DNA of 64,000 nt, taken from assembly GCA_012103375.1 (NCBI GenBank), contig WLWX01000001.1, positions 2,956,492 through 3,020,491 of the forward strand, read 5' to 3'. The position numbers and the translations under genes were made by a program. Within the stretch, counting starts at the first letter, position 1; the number at the start of each line of letters is the position of its first letter. This document shows, piece after piece, positions 1 through 9,241 of the stretch. The DNA comes from Paracoccaceae bacterium (lineage in GTDB: Bacteria; Pseudomonadota; Alphaproteobacteria; Rhodobacterales; Rhodobacteraceae). The notes under the pieces are model-generated. The model saw only the letters and a list, made by a program, of their open reading frames with translations. It ran no database searches and had not been told where the DNA came from.

Positions 1-303
1 CGCAGCCCCTGGGCGATCATGATCAAGCACATCCTGCCCAATGCCCTGTCTCCAGTGCTGGTGATCGCGACCATCTCGCTCGCGCTGGCGATCATTGCCG
101 AAGCGACGCTGTCCTTCCTTGGCGTCGGCGCACCGCCCACGCAGCCATCGCTTGGCACGCTGATCCGCATCGGCCAGGGCTTCCTGTTCTCGGGTGAGTG
201 GTGGATCCTGTTCTTCCCGGCAGGCACACTTCTGGCGCTGGCCCTGTCAGTGAACCTGCTAGGCGACTGGTTGCGGGATGCATTGAACCCGAGGCTGCGG
301 TGA
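1..303 (+). CDS. Dipeptide/oligopeptide ABC transporter permease (DppC-like), 3' part only
   Basis: The frame is open from the first base, so this is the C-terminal ~100 residues of an inner-membrane permease that starts outside the window. It reads through a hydrophobic stretch (NALSPVLVIATISLALAIIA), the EATLSFLGVG segment typical of DppC/OppC-family permeases, a last membrane segment, and ends DALNPRLR, a usual DppC-type C-terminus. It would import peptides or related solutes together with the two ATPases that follow. Its TGA stop (301-303) overlaps the GTG start of the next gene by three bases, which indicates an operon with coupled translation. The substrate cannot be told from this fragment. 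Confidence 0.85.
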   Translation, partial: RSPWAIMIKHILPNALSPVLVIATISLALAIIAEATLSFLGVGAPPTQPSLGTLIRIGQGFLFSGEWWILFFPAGTLLALALSVNLLGDWLRDALNPRLR

Positions 304-1274
304 GCGAACCCGTCCTCTCTGTCCGCGACCTGTCGGTCGAAATCCCCACCCGTGCGGGGATTGTGAAACCGGTTGACGGCGTCAGCTATGACATCAGCAA
401 GGGCGAAATCCTCGGCGTTGTCGGGGAAAGCGGCGCGGGTAAGTCGATGGCCGGGAATGCGGTGATTGGTTTGTTAAGCCCGCCTGCGCATATTTCCGGC
501 GGTGAGATCTGGCTGAACGGCAAGCGGATCGACCACTTGCAGGGTGAGGCGATGCGGCGTCTGCGCGGCAAGGACATCGGCATGGTGTTTCAGGACCCGC
601 TGACCTCGCTCAACCCGCTGCTGACCATCGGTGACCAGCTGAGCGAGACGATACAGACGCATCTACCCATCGGGCGGCGCGAGGCGGAAAAACGCGCCAT
701 AGCGGCGCTGGACGAGGTCGGCATCCCCGGTGCCGCCGACCGGATCGACAGCTATCCGCACGAATTCTCTGGCGGGATGCGCCAGCGTGTCGTGATCGCT
801 CTGGCCCTTTGCGCGGAACCGAGCCTGGTGATCGCCGATGAACCGACGACAGCGCTTGATGTCTCCGTTCAGGCGCAGATCATTGCGCTGTTGCGCAGCC
901 TGTGCCGGGATCGCGGCACCGCCGTGATGCTGATCACCCACGATATGGGCGTCATTGCCGAGGCGGCGGACCGTGTCGCCGTCATGTATGCGGGGCGTCT
1001 GGCGGAACTGGACACGGTGCGCGATGTTCTGACGCGTCCGCAGCATCCCTATACAGACGGCCTCATGGCCTCGACCCCGCTGGCCTCGCAAGGGCAGACG
1101 CGATTGCACCAGATTCCCGGCTCGATGCCGCGGCTGACCCAGATGCCTGACGGTTGCGCCTTCCATCCCCGATGCCCCTACGCGCAGGACAAGTGCCGCA
1201 GTGCCCCGCATCCGACGATTGATGGCGGGCGCGCCGCCTGTTGGTATCCGCTGCTGCAAGAGGCGGCAGAATGA
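300..1274 (+). CDS. Peptide ABC transporter ATP-binding protein (DppD/OppD-like)
   Basis: About 324 residues. Walker A is GESGAGKS, the signature is FSGGMRQR, Walker B is [12 protein letters not shown], followed by the H-loop ITHDMG. The C-terminal oligopeptide-binding-type extension holds the Cys motif [15 protein letters not shown] seen in OppD/DppD ATPases. The start is taken as GTG at 300, because it overlaps the upstream permease stop and gives the normal N-terminus [14 protein letters not shown]; an ATG 102 bases upstream would lie inside the permease gene. The protein hydrolyses ATP at the inner face of the membrane for solute import. Its stop overlaps the next start as ATGA. Confidence 0.9.
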   Translation: MSEPVLSVRDLSVEIPTRAGIVKPVDGVSYDISKGEILGVVGESGAGKSMAGNAVIGLLSPPAHISGGEIWLNGKRIDHLQGEAMRRLRGKDIGMVFQDPLTSLNPLLTIGDQLSETIQTHLPIGRREAEKRAIAALDEVGIPGAADRIDSYPHEFSGGMRQRVVIALALCAEPSLVIADEPTTALDVSVQAQIIALLRSLCRDRGTAVMLITHDMGVIAEAADRVAVMYAGRLAELDTVRDVLTRPQHPYTDGLMASTPLASQGQTRLHQIPGSMPRLTQMPDGCAFHPRCPYAQDKCRSAPHPTIDGGRAACWYPLLQEAAE

Positions 1275-2236
1275 ACGCCTATGTGAAGATCAAGGGGCTG
1301 ACGCGCATTTTCGACGTCTCCAAACCCTGGCTGAACCGATTGGTCGAGCGTCGAAGCAAAGCGTTCCTGACAGCCGTGTCCGAGGTTGATCTGCAGATCG
1401 AGGAACGCACAACTTATGCGTTGGTCGGCGAAAGCGGTTCTGGAAAGTCGACCATCGGGCGGATGCTTGTCGGCCTGCTGAGCCCGACCAGGGGCGAAGT
1501 CGAGATTGAAGGCGTGAACCTTGCCACGGAAACGGACGTCGCAAAGATCGCGTCGGTGCGCTCGAACATTCAGATGATCTTTCAGGATCCCTTTGCGTCG
1601 CTCAACCCGCGCTGGCGGGTGCGCGATATCATTGTGGAACCGGTCGCCTCGAAGGGCGAAGACACGAACGGTCTGGCCGAGCGGCTGCTGGAACAGGTTG
1701 GCCTCCATCCCGGCGACGCCGGGAAGTTCCCGCATGAATTCTCTGGCGGTCAGCGACAACGTATCTGCATCGCGCGTGCGCTTGCCTCCAATCCGCGGCT
1801 GATTGTCTGTGACGAACCGACCTCGGCGCTGGATGTCTCGGTGCAGGCGCAGGTTCTGAATTTGATGAGTGACCTCAAAGACGACCTGGGCCTGACCTAT
1901 CTGCTGATCACCCATGACCTGACCGTCGTGCGTCATATGGCCGACCGGATCGGTGTTCTGTACCTTGGGCGACTGGTCGAAGAAGCCGATCCGAAATCGC
2001 TGTTTGAGACACCCAAGCATCCCTACACCCAGATGCTTCTTGAGGCTGCGCCGCGCATGGACGGGTTCGGGCGCGAAGTTGACCCGCCACAAGGCGAGAT
2101 CCCTGATCCGATCGACCCGCCGAATGGCTGCGCGTTCCATCCGCGCTGTCCCATCGCAACAGATATTTGCCGGCAAGAGCGGCCCCAAAGCCGCCGGGTC
2201 GGCGATGCACTGGTCGCCTGCCACCTGGCTGAGTGA
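1271..2236 (+). CDS. Peptide ABC transporter ATP-binding protein (DppF/OppF-like)
   Basis: About 321 residues. Walker A is GESGSGKS, the signature FSGGQRQR, Walker B LIVCDEPTSALD, the H-loop ITHDLT, and the C-terminal motif [15 protein letters not shown] is present. This is the second ATPase of the peptide/nickel transporter family and would form a heterodimer with the preceding one. The start is ATG at 1271 in an ATGA overlap with the upstream stop; an in-frame ATG at 1241 would overlap the upstream gene more deeply. It is the last gene of the transporter operon. Confidence 0.9.
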   Translation: MNAYVKIKGLTRIFDVSKPWLNRLVERRSKAFLTAVSEVDLQIEERTTYALVGESGSGKSTIGRMLVGLLSPTRGEVEIEGVNLATETDVAKIASVRSNIQMIFQDPFASLNPRWRVRDIIVEPVASKGEDTNGLAERLLEQVGLHPGDAGKFPHEFSGGQRQRICIARALASNPRLIVCDEPTSALDVSVQAQVLNLMSDLKDDLGLTYLLITHDLTVVRHMADRIGVLYLGRLVEEADPKSLFETPKHPYTQMLLEAAPRMDGFGREVDPPQGEIPDPIDPPNGCAFHPRCPIATDICRQERPQSRRVGDALVACHLAE

Positions 2237-2483
2237 ACGGCGCGACACATCCGGGCGGCAGCCCGTGAACAGACCAGTTGACAAAATCCTTGGCCTGTTC
2301 AGTCCATCGGATTACAAGTTGACCGTAGGTCAACAGCCGCACATCGGCTGCATTATGGCCTCGCACAAAAATTGAACCGCGACGTGCAAACATTAGACTT
2401 ATGCATGTTGAAGGCAGAACGTTATTGAAGGGTCCAATCCTATTCCTGTTTCGGAACGACATATTGGAAGGCTTATCTGCAAC
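2237..2483. other. Intergenic region with a perfect palindrome
   Basis: These 247 bases follow the peptide transporter operon. They contain the perfect inverted repeat GTTGACC-GTA-GGTCAAC at 2318-2334, which could be an operator or a weak hairpin. No gene is seen. A GGAAGG ribosome-binding-like sequence at 2466-2471 precedes the next gene. Confidence 0.4.
2318..2334. promoter_or_regulatory. Perfect inverted repeat, candidate operator
   Basis: Seven-base arms GTTGACC and GGTCAAC flank a 3-base centre, about 150 bases before the start of the phosphodiester-glycosidase-like gene. The size and symmetry fit a dimeric repressor site. No cognate regulator is adjacent, so the role is a guess. Confidence 0.25.
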
Positions 2484-3885
2484 TTGCGGAATGCCGCGCT
2501 GATCGCTGCATTTTCCAGTACGTGGGCGCAGGCTCAATCCCCGACGATCAGCCCTGATCTGCAGGCCCGCCAGCTGGATCAATACGAGGCGGTCGAAAAC
2601 AAAACCGTCCTTGCGTTGCAGCCGTTCCGAACCAGTCAAAAGCGGCAATCCGCAGACGGCATCGGGCTGGAGCTTGTTTCGATGCATCCGGCCGCCAACA
2701 CCTGGTTCATTCTGACCGTGACAGACCCCGAAGGAAGGCGCCGCAGCTATCACCTTGAAAGCGCCAAGCCGAACGAACTCCGAACCTATCTGACCGAGGA
2801 ACCAGATCCGCAACTGGCGGTCACCAGCGCGAAATCTGGCGATTTTCATTGCCGTCCCTGGGCAGGTGACGAGCCAGAACTTGAAGAAGCCACCAACACC
2901 GGGCTTCCCTATTCGCCGATCTGCGGTGGCCGGGTTTTCGTCCGAAACGAAGTCGCGGGGTCGCGCACCAATCGCGAGGCTGTCACCGAGTTTTTGCGCG
3001 ACAATGTCTGGTTTGGCGAAAGCATCATCGGCTTGATCAAAAGCACTTTTTACCAGGACGCTTATTTTTCGACGGCCGAGACGTCCAGCGAACTGGATGC
3101 CGGTCAGGTGGTCGCCGCGCTCGGCACAGCCAATCTGGAACATCGCCCCGTCATGGCGGCCTATATGGGATTCGATCTTGCGGGCGCAAACGGTGGCCGG
3201 ATGGAGGCCGGTAGCTGGTACGCAGTCAACAACGTGCCCGATATTTATGCCAGCGTCCTGCAACCCGGCATGATCAACCGGGACATTTTGAACGCCAAAG
3301 ATGGTACTGGCGCGCTGGACAGGGTTGAGCGGCTCGCCGACGTCTACTTTGTCGCCTTCGACCTTGAACGCTTCGAAATGGGCTACGAACTTGGGACCGA
3401 GCATCCACGAGTGGATTGGTCACCCCGCCCACGCGGTGGCGGGCGCAACTGGGATCTGGTCGGCCCGGACGGAATTGACCAGACGGACCCGCTTATCCGC
3501 GTCGGTATGCTCAGCCCCGCACTCGGGGGGCGCGTCGCTGCCGCGTTCACTGGCGGCTTCAAACGTCACCACGGTGCTTTCAAATTCGGGGAATTCGCGA
3601 CATTCAACAACGGCCACCACTACGGCTTCATTTCCAACGGGGTCGTGCTTAGCAAATTACAACCCAGCCTGGCGACGCTGTATGTCTTGATGGATGGGAC
3701 CATCGGCATGAAAACCTGGGGTGATGCGGACGATCCCCCGCTGCGTGACACTCGACATGCGCGCCAGAACGGGTTTCCCCTTCTGCATCCTGATCCGGAT
3801 TCCGGCCAGATCGTACCACATTCACATATCCGGCAGTATGGTCAAGGCAACTGGTCGGGGTCCGCCGATGCAGAGTTTCGCACCC

Positions 3886-4942
3886 TAAAGCGTTTCGGCT
3901 TGAACCTGAATCGCGAGGGATTCCCTTGAGACCTGATCTGTGATTCATCCTGTTTGGGAGGATGGATCATGTCAGCACCTTTGCCATCTGCGCTTCGGAT
4001 ACGGTTTCAGAGATACATTGAAGAAGGGTTGAGCGGGCGCGCGGCGGCGTTGCGGTTGAAGCTGTCGCCTGCCACAGGCGCGCGGTGGGCGCGTCAGGTG
4101 AGGATGAAGGGTCATGCGGAACCTGCCCGGCAGGGACCGCCGCGCGGCAAGGGAAAGCTGGCTCCGCATCGGGAATTCTTTGAGGAGTTGATCGCACAAG
4201 ACCCTGACATCACGCTCTTTGAGTTGCGTAATGCGCTGGCCGATGCAGAGGGTGTGCGGGTGCATCACTCCTCCATCGCCAACCTTCTGTCCCGGCTCGG
4301 CTTCACGTACAAAAAAAGTCGCTGGTCGCAACCGAGCGCCGCCGCGCCAAGGTAAGGCAGCAACGGGCCGACTGGTTCAGATACCGCTCGCCAGCCATTG
4401 CGACCTTTCCTGAGCGCGTTGTCTTTATTGACGAAACCGCAGTGAAGACAAACCTCACGCGCCTACGCGGCAGAGCCAAGCGCGGTAAGCGCCTGACGAT
4501 GGATGCGCCCTTCGGAAGCTGGGGAACCCAAACCTTGATCGCGGGCCTGACCCAAGGCGCGCTGATCGCACCTTGGGTCATCAAGGGAGCGATAGATGGC
4601 CCCGCCTTCGCGGCCTACATCCGCGAAGTGCTGGTCCCCGAGATCAACCCCGGCACTGTCGTCATTCTCGACAACCTGGCAACCCACCGGAATAAGGAGG
4701 CGACGCAGGCTTTACGCAATCACGGCTGCTGGTTCCTTTACCTGCCACCGTACTCGCCCGACCTGAATCCCATCGAGCAGGCCTTCTCTAAACTGAAAGC
4801 CCATTTGCGACGGATCGGGGCCAGGTCCTTTACCCAGGTCTTCGAAGCAATCGGAGCAATCTGCGATCTCTACGACCCAGTAGAATGCTGGAACTACTTT
4901 AAGGCCGCCGGATATGTCTCAGGTTAATGTCGAAACGCTTTA
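3886..4942 (+). mobile_element. IS630-family insertion sequence, copy 1
   Basis: The element is 1053 bp (3888-4940) between duplicated TA dinucleotides (3886-3887 and 4941-4942). The ends are imperfect inverted repeats starting AAGCGTTTCG (AAGCGTTTCGGCTTGAACCT against AAGCGTTTCGACATTAACCT). TA target duplication and a two-frame DDE transposase are typical of IS630/Tc1-mariner elements. Two nearly identical copies lie in the opposite orientation at 19293-20349 and 28550-29606. This copy sits inside the phosphodiester-glycosidase-like gene. Confidence 0.95.
3969..4927 (+). CDS. IS630 transposase, two frames joined by a -1 frameshift (copy 1)
   Basis: The first frame (3969-4355) has the N-terminal helix-turn-helix domain and starts at ATG 3969 behind GGGAGG. 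The second frame (visible ATG at 4442, ending 4927) has the catalytic domain. They overlap at a run of seven A (4311-4317). A -1 slip there changes ...TYKKSRWSQ to ...KKSLVATERRRAK and runs through VFIDETAV (first D), VILDNLATH (second D) and NPIEQAFSKLK (E), the DDE triad of IS630. The slip is inferred from frame continuity. Confidence 0.9.
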
Positions 4943-5268
4943 AGATCCGGGGCCTGCCTCAGAACCGTCCAGGACCGCGATTTCCTGATCTATGGCTACT
5001 TCTCAGCCGCGACGCCTTCGGCACTTGTCCGCGTGTTTCAGGCCTACGGCTGCCACATGGCCATGCAGTTGGACATCAACTCGCAAGAGCACACTTATAT
5101 GGCGCTATACGCCAAAACCGATGACGGAACGGGGATCGAGGCGCAGCATCTTGTCCAGGGCATGAAGCTTATTGATATCAAGTTGCGGGACGGGACGCGG
5201 ATACCCAGGTTTGTGGGATTTTCCGACAATCGTGACTTCCTCTATCTTCTCAGAAAAGAACCCGAGTG

Positions 5269-6270
5269 ATGCGACACAGCTTACTTTTGTCAGCGATGAT
5301 CGGACTGGCGCTGTCCGGACCTGCGTTTTCGCAGACGCTGGCGGAAAACAACGCGGCCATGTTTGAACAGATGAAACATGCGCGCGGGCTCAGCGATGCG
5401 ACGATATCGCGGATAAAGGAGGTTTTCGCCGGTTCTTCCGTGATCGGTCAGGGCAATCCGGCAATTACTCGCCATCCGCTTACACCCGAACAAGCTGCTG
5501 CAAAAATTGGCGGTTCAGGCGAAAGCGTCTATCGGAATGATCAGTTCGAAGAAGTATGCGGCGCGCGCTACATGGCGCCGCTTTATGATCCTGCAACCCA
5601 ATCCGCATCTGATGCCACGGTCTGCATCGACATGTTCGAATATCCGAACGTCCCGCTCGCCTACCCGGTCGTTTGGGTCCGTGCAGACGAAGCGGCGCGG
5701 ATTTGCGCGGCCGAGGGCAAGCGCATGGCCGACGCGCATGAATGGGAGGGCGCATCCGCAGGGGCCCTTTTGCCGCCAGAATACCGATTTGATCTGGCGC
5801 GTGGCCTGGGGCTTTCCGCAGCAGTCGGTCGACTTCGAAAAGCCCATAACGCGAAATGGGCGGCAACGGCTGACCAGTTCTCAATAGGAAAGTGGCGCCC
5901 GGGCGTCTGCGCAACCGGCAGCGCCAAATCGCCCGGATGCAATGGCGGCAGCTTCAGTGGTTGCGGCTCGAACACCTATCCAACGGGCAGTTTTCCGGCC
6001 TGCAAAAGCCCGCTTGGGGTCTATGATCTGGACGGTAATGCCGCCGAGCACATGAACCTGCCGCTGGCCGAGGATCAGATGGCCAGCCGGGGTAGCACGA
6101 AGCTGGGCGTGACCGAGATGAAGGGCAGCTGGTTCATCTGGGATACCATCCGCGCCCACAAACACTGGTCGCGCTGGCGTGCTCCTTTCTGGCACGGAAC
6201 ACGAATCATGGCGACCAACAGTCACCACAATTACCATCTGGGATTTCGCTGCGTGAAAGACCTGCGCTGA
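5269..6270 (+). CDS. Exported formylglycine-generating-enzyme-like (SUMF1 domain) protein
   Basis: About 333 residues with a signal peptide (MRHSLLLSAMIGLALSGPAFSQ). The body resembles the FGE/SUMF1 fold: CIDMFEYPN near the start of the domain, a W-V-R-A-D-E-A segment followed by C-x-A-E-G-K-R-M, YDLDGNAAEHM (compare the D-x-x-G-N-V-x-E-W motif) and a closing LGFRCVKD. True FGE makes formylglycine in sulfatases, but many bacterial homologues do other things and no sulfatase is nearby, so substrate and reaction are open. ATG at 5269 shares its A with the TGA of the upstream gene; GTG at 5266 is an alternative start. Several extra Cys residues (around 5895-6003) fit a periplasmic, disulfide-bonded protein. 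Confidence 0.75.
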   Translation: MRHSLLLSAMIGLALSGPAFSQTLAENNAAMFEQMKHARGLSDATISRIKEVFAGSSVIGQGNPAITRHPLTPEQAAAKIGGSGESVYRNDQFEEVCGARYMAPLYDPATQSASDATVCIDMFEYPNVPLAYPVVWVRADEAARICAAEGKRMADAHEWEGASAGALLPPEYRFDLARGLGLSAAVGRLRKAHNAKWAATADQFSIGKWRPGVCATGSAKSPGCNGGSFSGCGSNTYPTGSFPACKSPLGVYDLDGNAAEHMNLPLAEDQMASRGSTKLGVTEMKGSWFIWDTIRAHKHWSRWRAPFWHGTRIMATNSHHNYHLGFRCVKDLR

Positions 6271-6300
6271 TCAGTTCGACAGCGACGCAATCAGACGAAC

Positions 6301-7816
6301 GATACTGTTGAAAAAGTCCGTTGATTGGCCGCGCACGCTCTGATTCACTTGTTTTGAGGGTGGAGGGTTCGGCGATGATGGGTCCAAGGCAAGTTGCGCA
6401 AGGCGCGCTGTTCTATGAGTTCTCGATCGAGAGTTTTGTGCCGAAGGATCATCCCGTCCGGGGAATTGATCGCTTCCTTGATCTGACAGGTGTGCGCCCC
6501 TTGCTCGCTTCATACTACAGTGCCAATGGCCGCCCTTCGATTGATCCTGAACTGATGATCCGCATGCTGTTGTTGGGCTATTGTCAGGGCATCCGTTCCG
6601 AGCGACGGCTTTGCGAAGAGGTTCATGTCAATCTGGCGTATCGTTGGTTTTGTAAGCTTGATTTGGCTGATCCAGTGCCCGACCATTCGACATTCTCTAA
6701 GAACCGGCATGGCCGTTTCCGCGAGAGCGGTTTGTTCCGACATTTGTTCGAGGTCGTTTTGCAGCGCTGCATGGATGAGGGGCTGGTTGGCGGCCACAGC
6801 TTTGGTGTTGATGCCAGTCTGATCCCCGCGAATGCAAACCAGACGCGCGGCGTTGAAAGCAAAGACGGACTGCCAGCAGATCTGACGTCCCGTGCCGTCG
6901 ACGAATATCTCGAGACGCTGGATGATGTGGCCTTCGGTGCTGCGACCAAGGTCGTCCCCAAATACATCTCACCGGCTGATCCAGCAGCGCGTTGGACTGG
7001 GGCTGACGGGGGAGCCGCCTACTTTGCCTATTCCACTAACTATATGGTCGATTTGGATAATGCAGTCATCGTGGACGTCGAGCCGACGGCTCCGATCCGG
7101 CCTGCAGAGGCGCGGGCAGCAAGGGAGATGATCGATCGTGTACATGAGCGGTTTGGCATCAAACCTGACAAGCTTGTGGGTGATACGGGTTACGGATCAG
7201 CCGAGATGTTGGGCTGGCTTGTGGACGAACGTCAAATCGAACCCCACATTCCGGTCTGGGATAAGTCAAAACGAACTGACGGCACATTCTCACGCGAAGA
7301 CTTTGTCTACGACCCGGCGACCGACAGCTATACTTGCCCGACCGGCAAAGCCTTGCAAACATATCGGCGGAACTTCTCAAAACCGCGAAAGCCCAATGGC
7401 AGCAAAGACGGGTTCATCAGATACCGAGCCTCAAAGCACGATTGCGACGCATGCCCTCTGAAGTCGCAATGCTGTCCGAAGGACGACGGCAGACGCCTTA
7501 TGCGGTCCGTTCACGAAGCCGCCCGAGACGTCGCTCGCGATATCCGAAAAACAGATGCCTACATGACGTCGTTCATCCAAAGGCGGAAGGTTGAAATGCT
7601 CTTTGCCCACCTGAAACGATACATCGGCGTGCAGATGATGCGGCTTCGAGGACCCAAAGGCGCAACCGAACAGTTCCAACTCGCAGCAACAGCTCAAAAC
7701 CTCCGGAAACTGGCGAAGTTGGTGCCAGCAACAGTGCCAACGTGAAAGAAAACGGCGCGCGGCCGCCTCTCGCTCAACAACGCGCCGACCAAAACATCGA
7801 CTTCTTCAACAGTATC
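6301..7816 (+). mobile_element. IS1182-family insertion sequence
   Basis: The element is 1516 bp with inverted repeats starting GATACTGTTGAA at both ends (left 6301, right ending 7816). A direct duplication GAAC flanks it (6297-6300 and 7817-7820). It carries one intact transposase. It landed in the last codons of the leftward gene at 7806-8990; removing it and one GAAC restores that gene's original end. Its terminal sequence resembles that of the three 218-bp MITEs in this window (19 of the first 22 bases), making it a candidate helper for them. Confidence 0.9.
6375..7745 (+). CDS. IS1182-family transposase
   Basis: About 456 residues from ATG 6375 (ATG 6378 also possible). The N-terminal third has the DUF772-type region (IDPELMIRMLLLGYCQGIRSE). 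The middle holds GVDASLIPANAN and, later, GDTGYGSAEML, which carry the expected catalytic acidic residues. A Cys-rich insertion CDACPLKSQCC is typical of IS1182/IS1380-like DDE_Tnp_1_6 transposases, and the C-terminus has the RRKVEMLFAHLKR catalytic segment. The frame is intact, so the element may still be active. Confidence 0.9.
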   Translation: MMGPRQVAQGALFYEFSIESFVPKDHPVRGIDRFLDLTGVRPLLASYYSANGRPSIDPELMIRMLLLGYCQGIRSERRLCEEVHVNLAYRWFCKLDLADPVPDHSTFSKNRHGRFRESGLFRHLFEVVLQRCMDEGLVGGHSFGVDASLIPANANQTRGVESKDGLPADLTSRAVDEYLETLDDVAFGAATKVVPKYISPADPAARWTGADGGAAYFAYSTNYMVDLDNAVIVDVEPTAPIRPAEARAAREMIDRVHERFGIKPDKLVGDTGYGSAEMLGWLVDERQIEPHIPVWDKSKRTDGTFSREDFVYDPATDSYTCPTGKALQTYRRNFSKPRKPNGSKDGFIRYRASKHDCDACPLKSQCCPKDDGRRLMRSVHEAARDVARDIRKTDAYMTSFIQRRKVEMLFAHLKRYIGVQMMRLRGPKGATEQFQLAATAQNLRKLAKLVPATVPT

Positions 7817-8990
7817 GAACCGAAGCGCGAATTGGCCCCTCATCGCTGATCAGCGCCGCAAAGCGGGCATCGGACAGCAGATCACTCAATTCAACCGGTC
7901 GCCCGTTAACGTAGGCCGTTCGGCTGACCAGCCGTACCCCATGCGAGTAATCTGCATAATACTGTCCGTGAACCGTGCTGAGCGGCTGGATCGGCCGACC
8001 ATTGATCCGATGCCACCCATAAATTGCCACCCGCCCCGGTTTGGAGCGCAGGCGGTTGGACAGCACCAGGTCTTTGCGGTGCCCGGCCGTAAGGGTTCCG
8101 TTTTCGGCATCGGCAGCAACCAGTTGGCGCTGGATCGTTGCATTATGCCGGCGGATATAATTGTTCGAGGTCATCTGCGAATTCGGTGTCATCGGCTGCG
8201 GTGCCAATTGCACCCCGGCATCGGCGTAGATCGCATCGACCATCCGCGTGGTTGGAAGCATGAACCCCAGGCCGTCGGCGATCTTCGCCGCGGCGGGCAG
8301 CCCCATCGGAACCCGTACATGGTCTGCGTCGTCGCCGATTGCCACGTAATCTGGCGTGACACAGATCGTCACCGTCGTATCATCTGATTTCAGCGTAACG
8401 GGCGTCAGGTTTCGCATGAAGTCGGGAATGTTCCCGGCAAGAACCTGTGCCGCAATACGGCGGTCACGCTCAGCCCCGCCAAGGCCCGAAAGCGCAGCCA
8501 TAAACTCGCTGCCCGAAGACGCGCCTGCGCGCCGAGGGGGGATATTCGACCCATCGGGATCCGCGCAATTGTGCGCTGCTGCGAGAACACCATTCTGGCC
8601 ATTTTCCAAAATCCCATCAGGCCTGGTAAGCGGGTGCGATGCCCGTCCTGCGACGTCGGGCCGCGGCTGCGGCCGCAGCGACGTCGTCAGCACGCCGGGA
8701 CGCGCCTGTGCCATCGTCTCAGCCCGGTCCTGCCCCGCGGTCACACCAGCATTTGGCCGACTGGCTGGCCGTGACTGCGACGGAACGAAGACCACCACTT
8801 CAACACCGGAGGTATCAGACTGTGGTATTTCCGCGCTTTTGGGGACCAATTCATTCACCAACAGACCAGCGCCAACGATCGTCAAGACGATCAACAACCC
8901 AATAGTCGCCACAGCCCAATCCTGCGCTGTGCGTCCCGAACCTGCTCGCGCCGCTATTCCTGCGGCTTTGTTTCTCAACCAGCTCGACAT
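7806..8990 (-). CDS. Uncharacterised membrane-anchored protein, C-terminus altered by IS1182
   Basis: 394 residues: a short cytoplasmic N-terminus, one membrane helix at about residues 27-49 (VATIGLLIVLTIVGAGLLVN), a Pro/Arg-rich linker (about 60-130) and a C-terminal globular domain with YGWHRINGRPIQPLS and HGVRLVSRTAYVNG. No family was recognised. The last codons now run into the IS1182 end (...ASV-RYC-stop). Excising the IS and one GAAC gives ...ASV-RLIASLSN-stop, ending at 6271, so only eight residues are replaced by three and function may survive. It converges on the FGE-like gene, suggesting a shared locus with that and the phosphodiester-glycosidase-like gene. Start ATG follows GAGG. 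Confidence 0.7.
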   Translation of the reverse strand: MSSWLRNKAAGIAARAGSGRTAQDWAVATIGLLIVLTIVGAGLLVNELVPKSAEIPQSDTSGVEVVVFVPSQSRPASRPNAGVTAGQDRAETMAQARPGVLTTSLRPQPRPDVAGRASHPLTRPDGILENGQNGVLAAAHNCADPDGSNIPPRRAGASSGSEFMAALSGLGGAERDRRIAAQVLAGNIPDFMRNLTPVTLKSDDTTVTICVTPDYVAIGDDADHVRVPMGLPAAAKIADGLGFMLPTTRMVDAIYADAGVQLAPQPMTPNSQMTSNNYIRRHNATIQRQLVAADAENGTLTAGHRKDLVLSNRLRSKPGRVAIYGWHRINGRPIQPLSTVHGQYYADYSHGVRLVSRTAYVNGRPVELSDLLSDARFAALISDEGPIRASVRYC

Positions 8991-9241
8991 GAGACCTCAA
9001 TACCAAAGAAGGCGGCTCTCGATCACCATGTTTGTCGCATGTCAACGGTAGATGGTGGAATCCCGGCGGAAACGCGCCGTCATCTGGTGAAATTCTCACG
9101 CATTTCGGGTAATCCGCATGGTTTGGCACGAAGGTTGAATGTCGTGCACACCCTTCATAAGTCATCGGTTCGGCACCATACCCAGTTTGGGCGCGCTGCC
9201 ATCATTCATCAAATGGGCGAGAAAACCCGCGAAAGAACACC
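8991..9241. other. Divergent intergenic region
   Basis: About 250 bases between the leftward membrane-anchored gene and the rightward globin gene. It must hold both promoters, but no clear operator or RNA gene was seen. Confidence 0.4.

Larger units (their letters stand above)
2484..5269 (+). pseudogene. Phosphodiester-glycosidase-like exported protein, split by IS630 copy 1
   Basis: The gene opens at TTG (2484), with an N-terminal hydrophobic stretch resembling a signal peptide (ending AQAQ). The C-terminal half has hallmarks of the phosphodiester glycosidase (NAGPA/DUF2233-like) family: FTGGFKRHHGAFKFG, a following G-F-I-x-N-G segment, ATLYVLMDGTIG and a RQNGFPLL motif. At codon 468 an IS630 element interrupts it. 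Deleting bases 3888-4942 (element plus one TA) rejoins the frame exactly: TTT-CGC-ACC-CTA-AGA-TCC continues to a stop at 5267-5269, giving 576 residues. As it stands the product ends at 3929, lacking the last ~109 residues and adding 14 from the IS, so it is probably inactive. The original stop overlaps the ATG of the next gene, so the two formed an operon. Confidence 0.8.

Noticed and set aside
1908-3404. A 498-residue minus-strand frame over the DppF-like and following genes
   Set aside because: Composition typical of an antisense shadow; it crosses two real genes with clear motifs.
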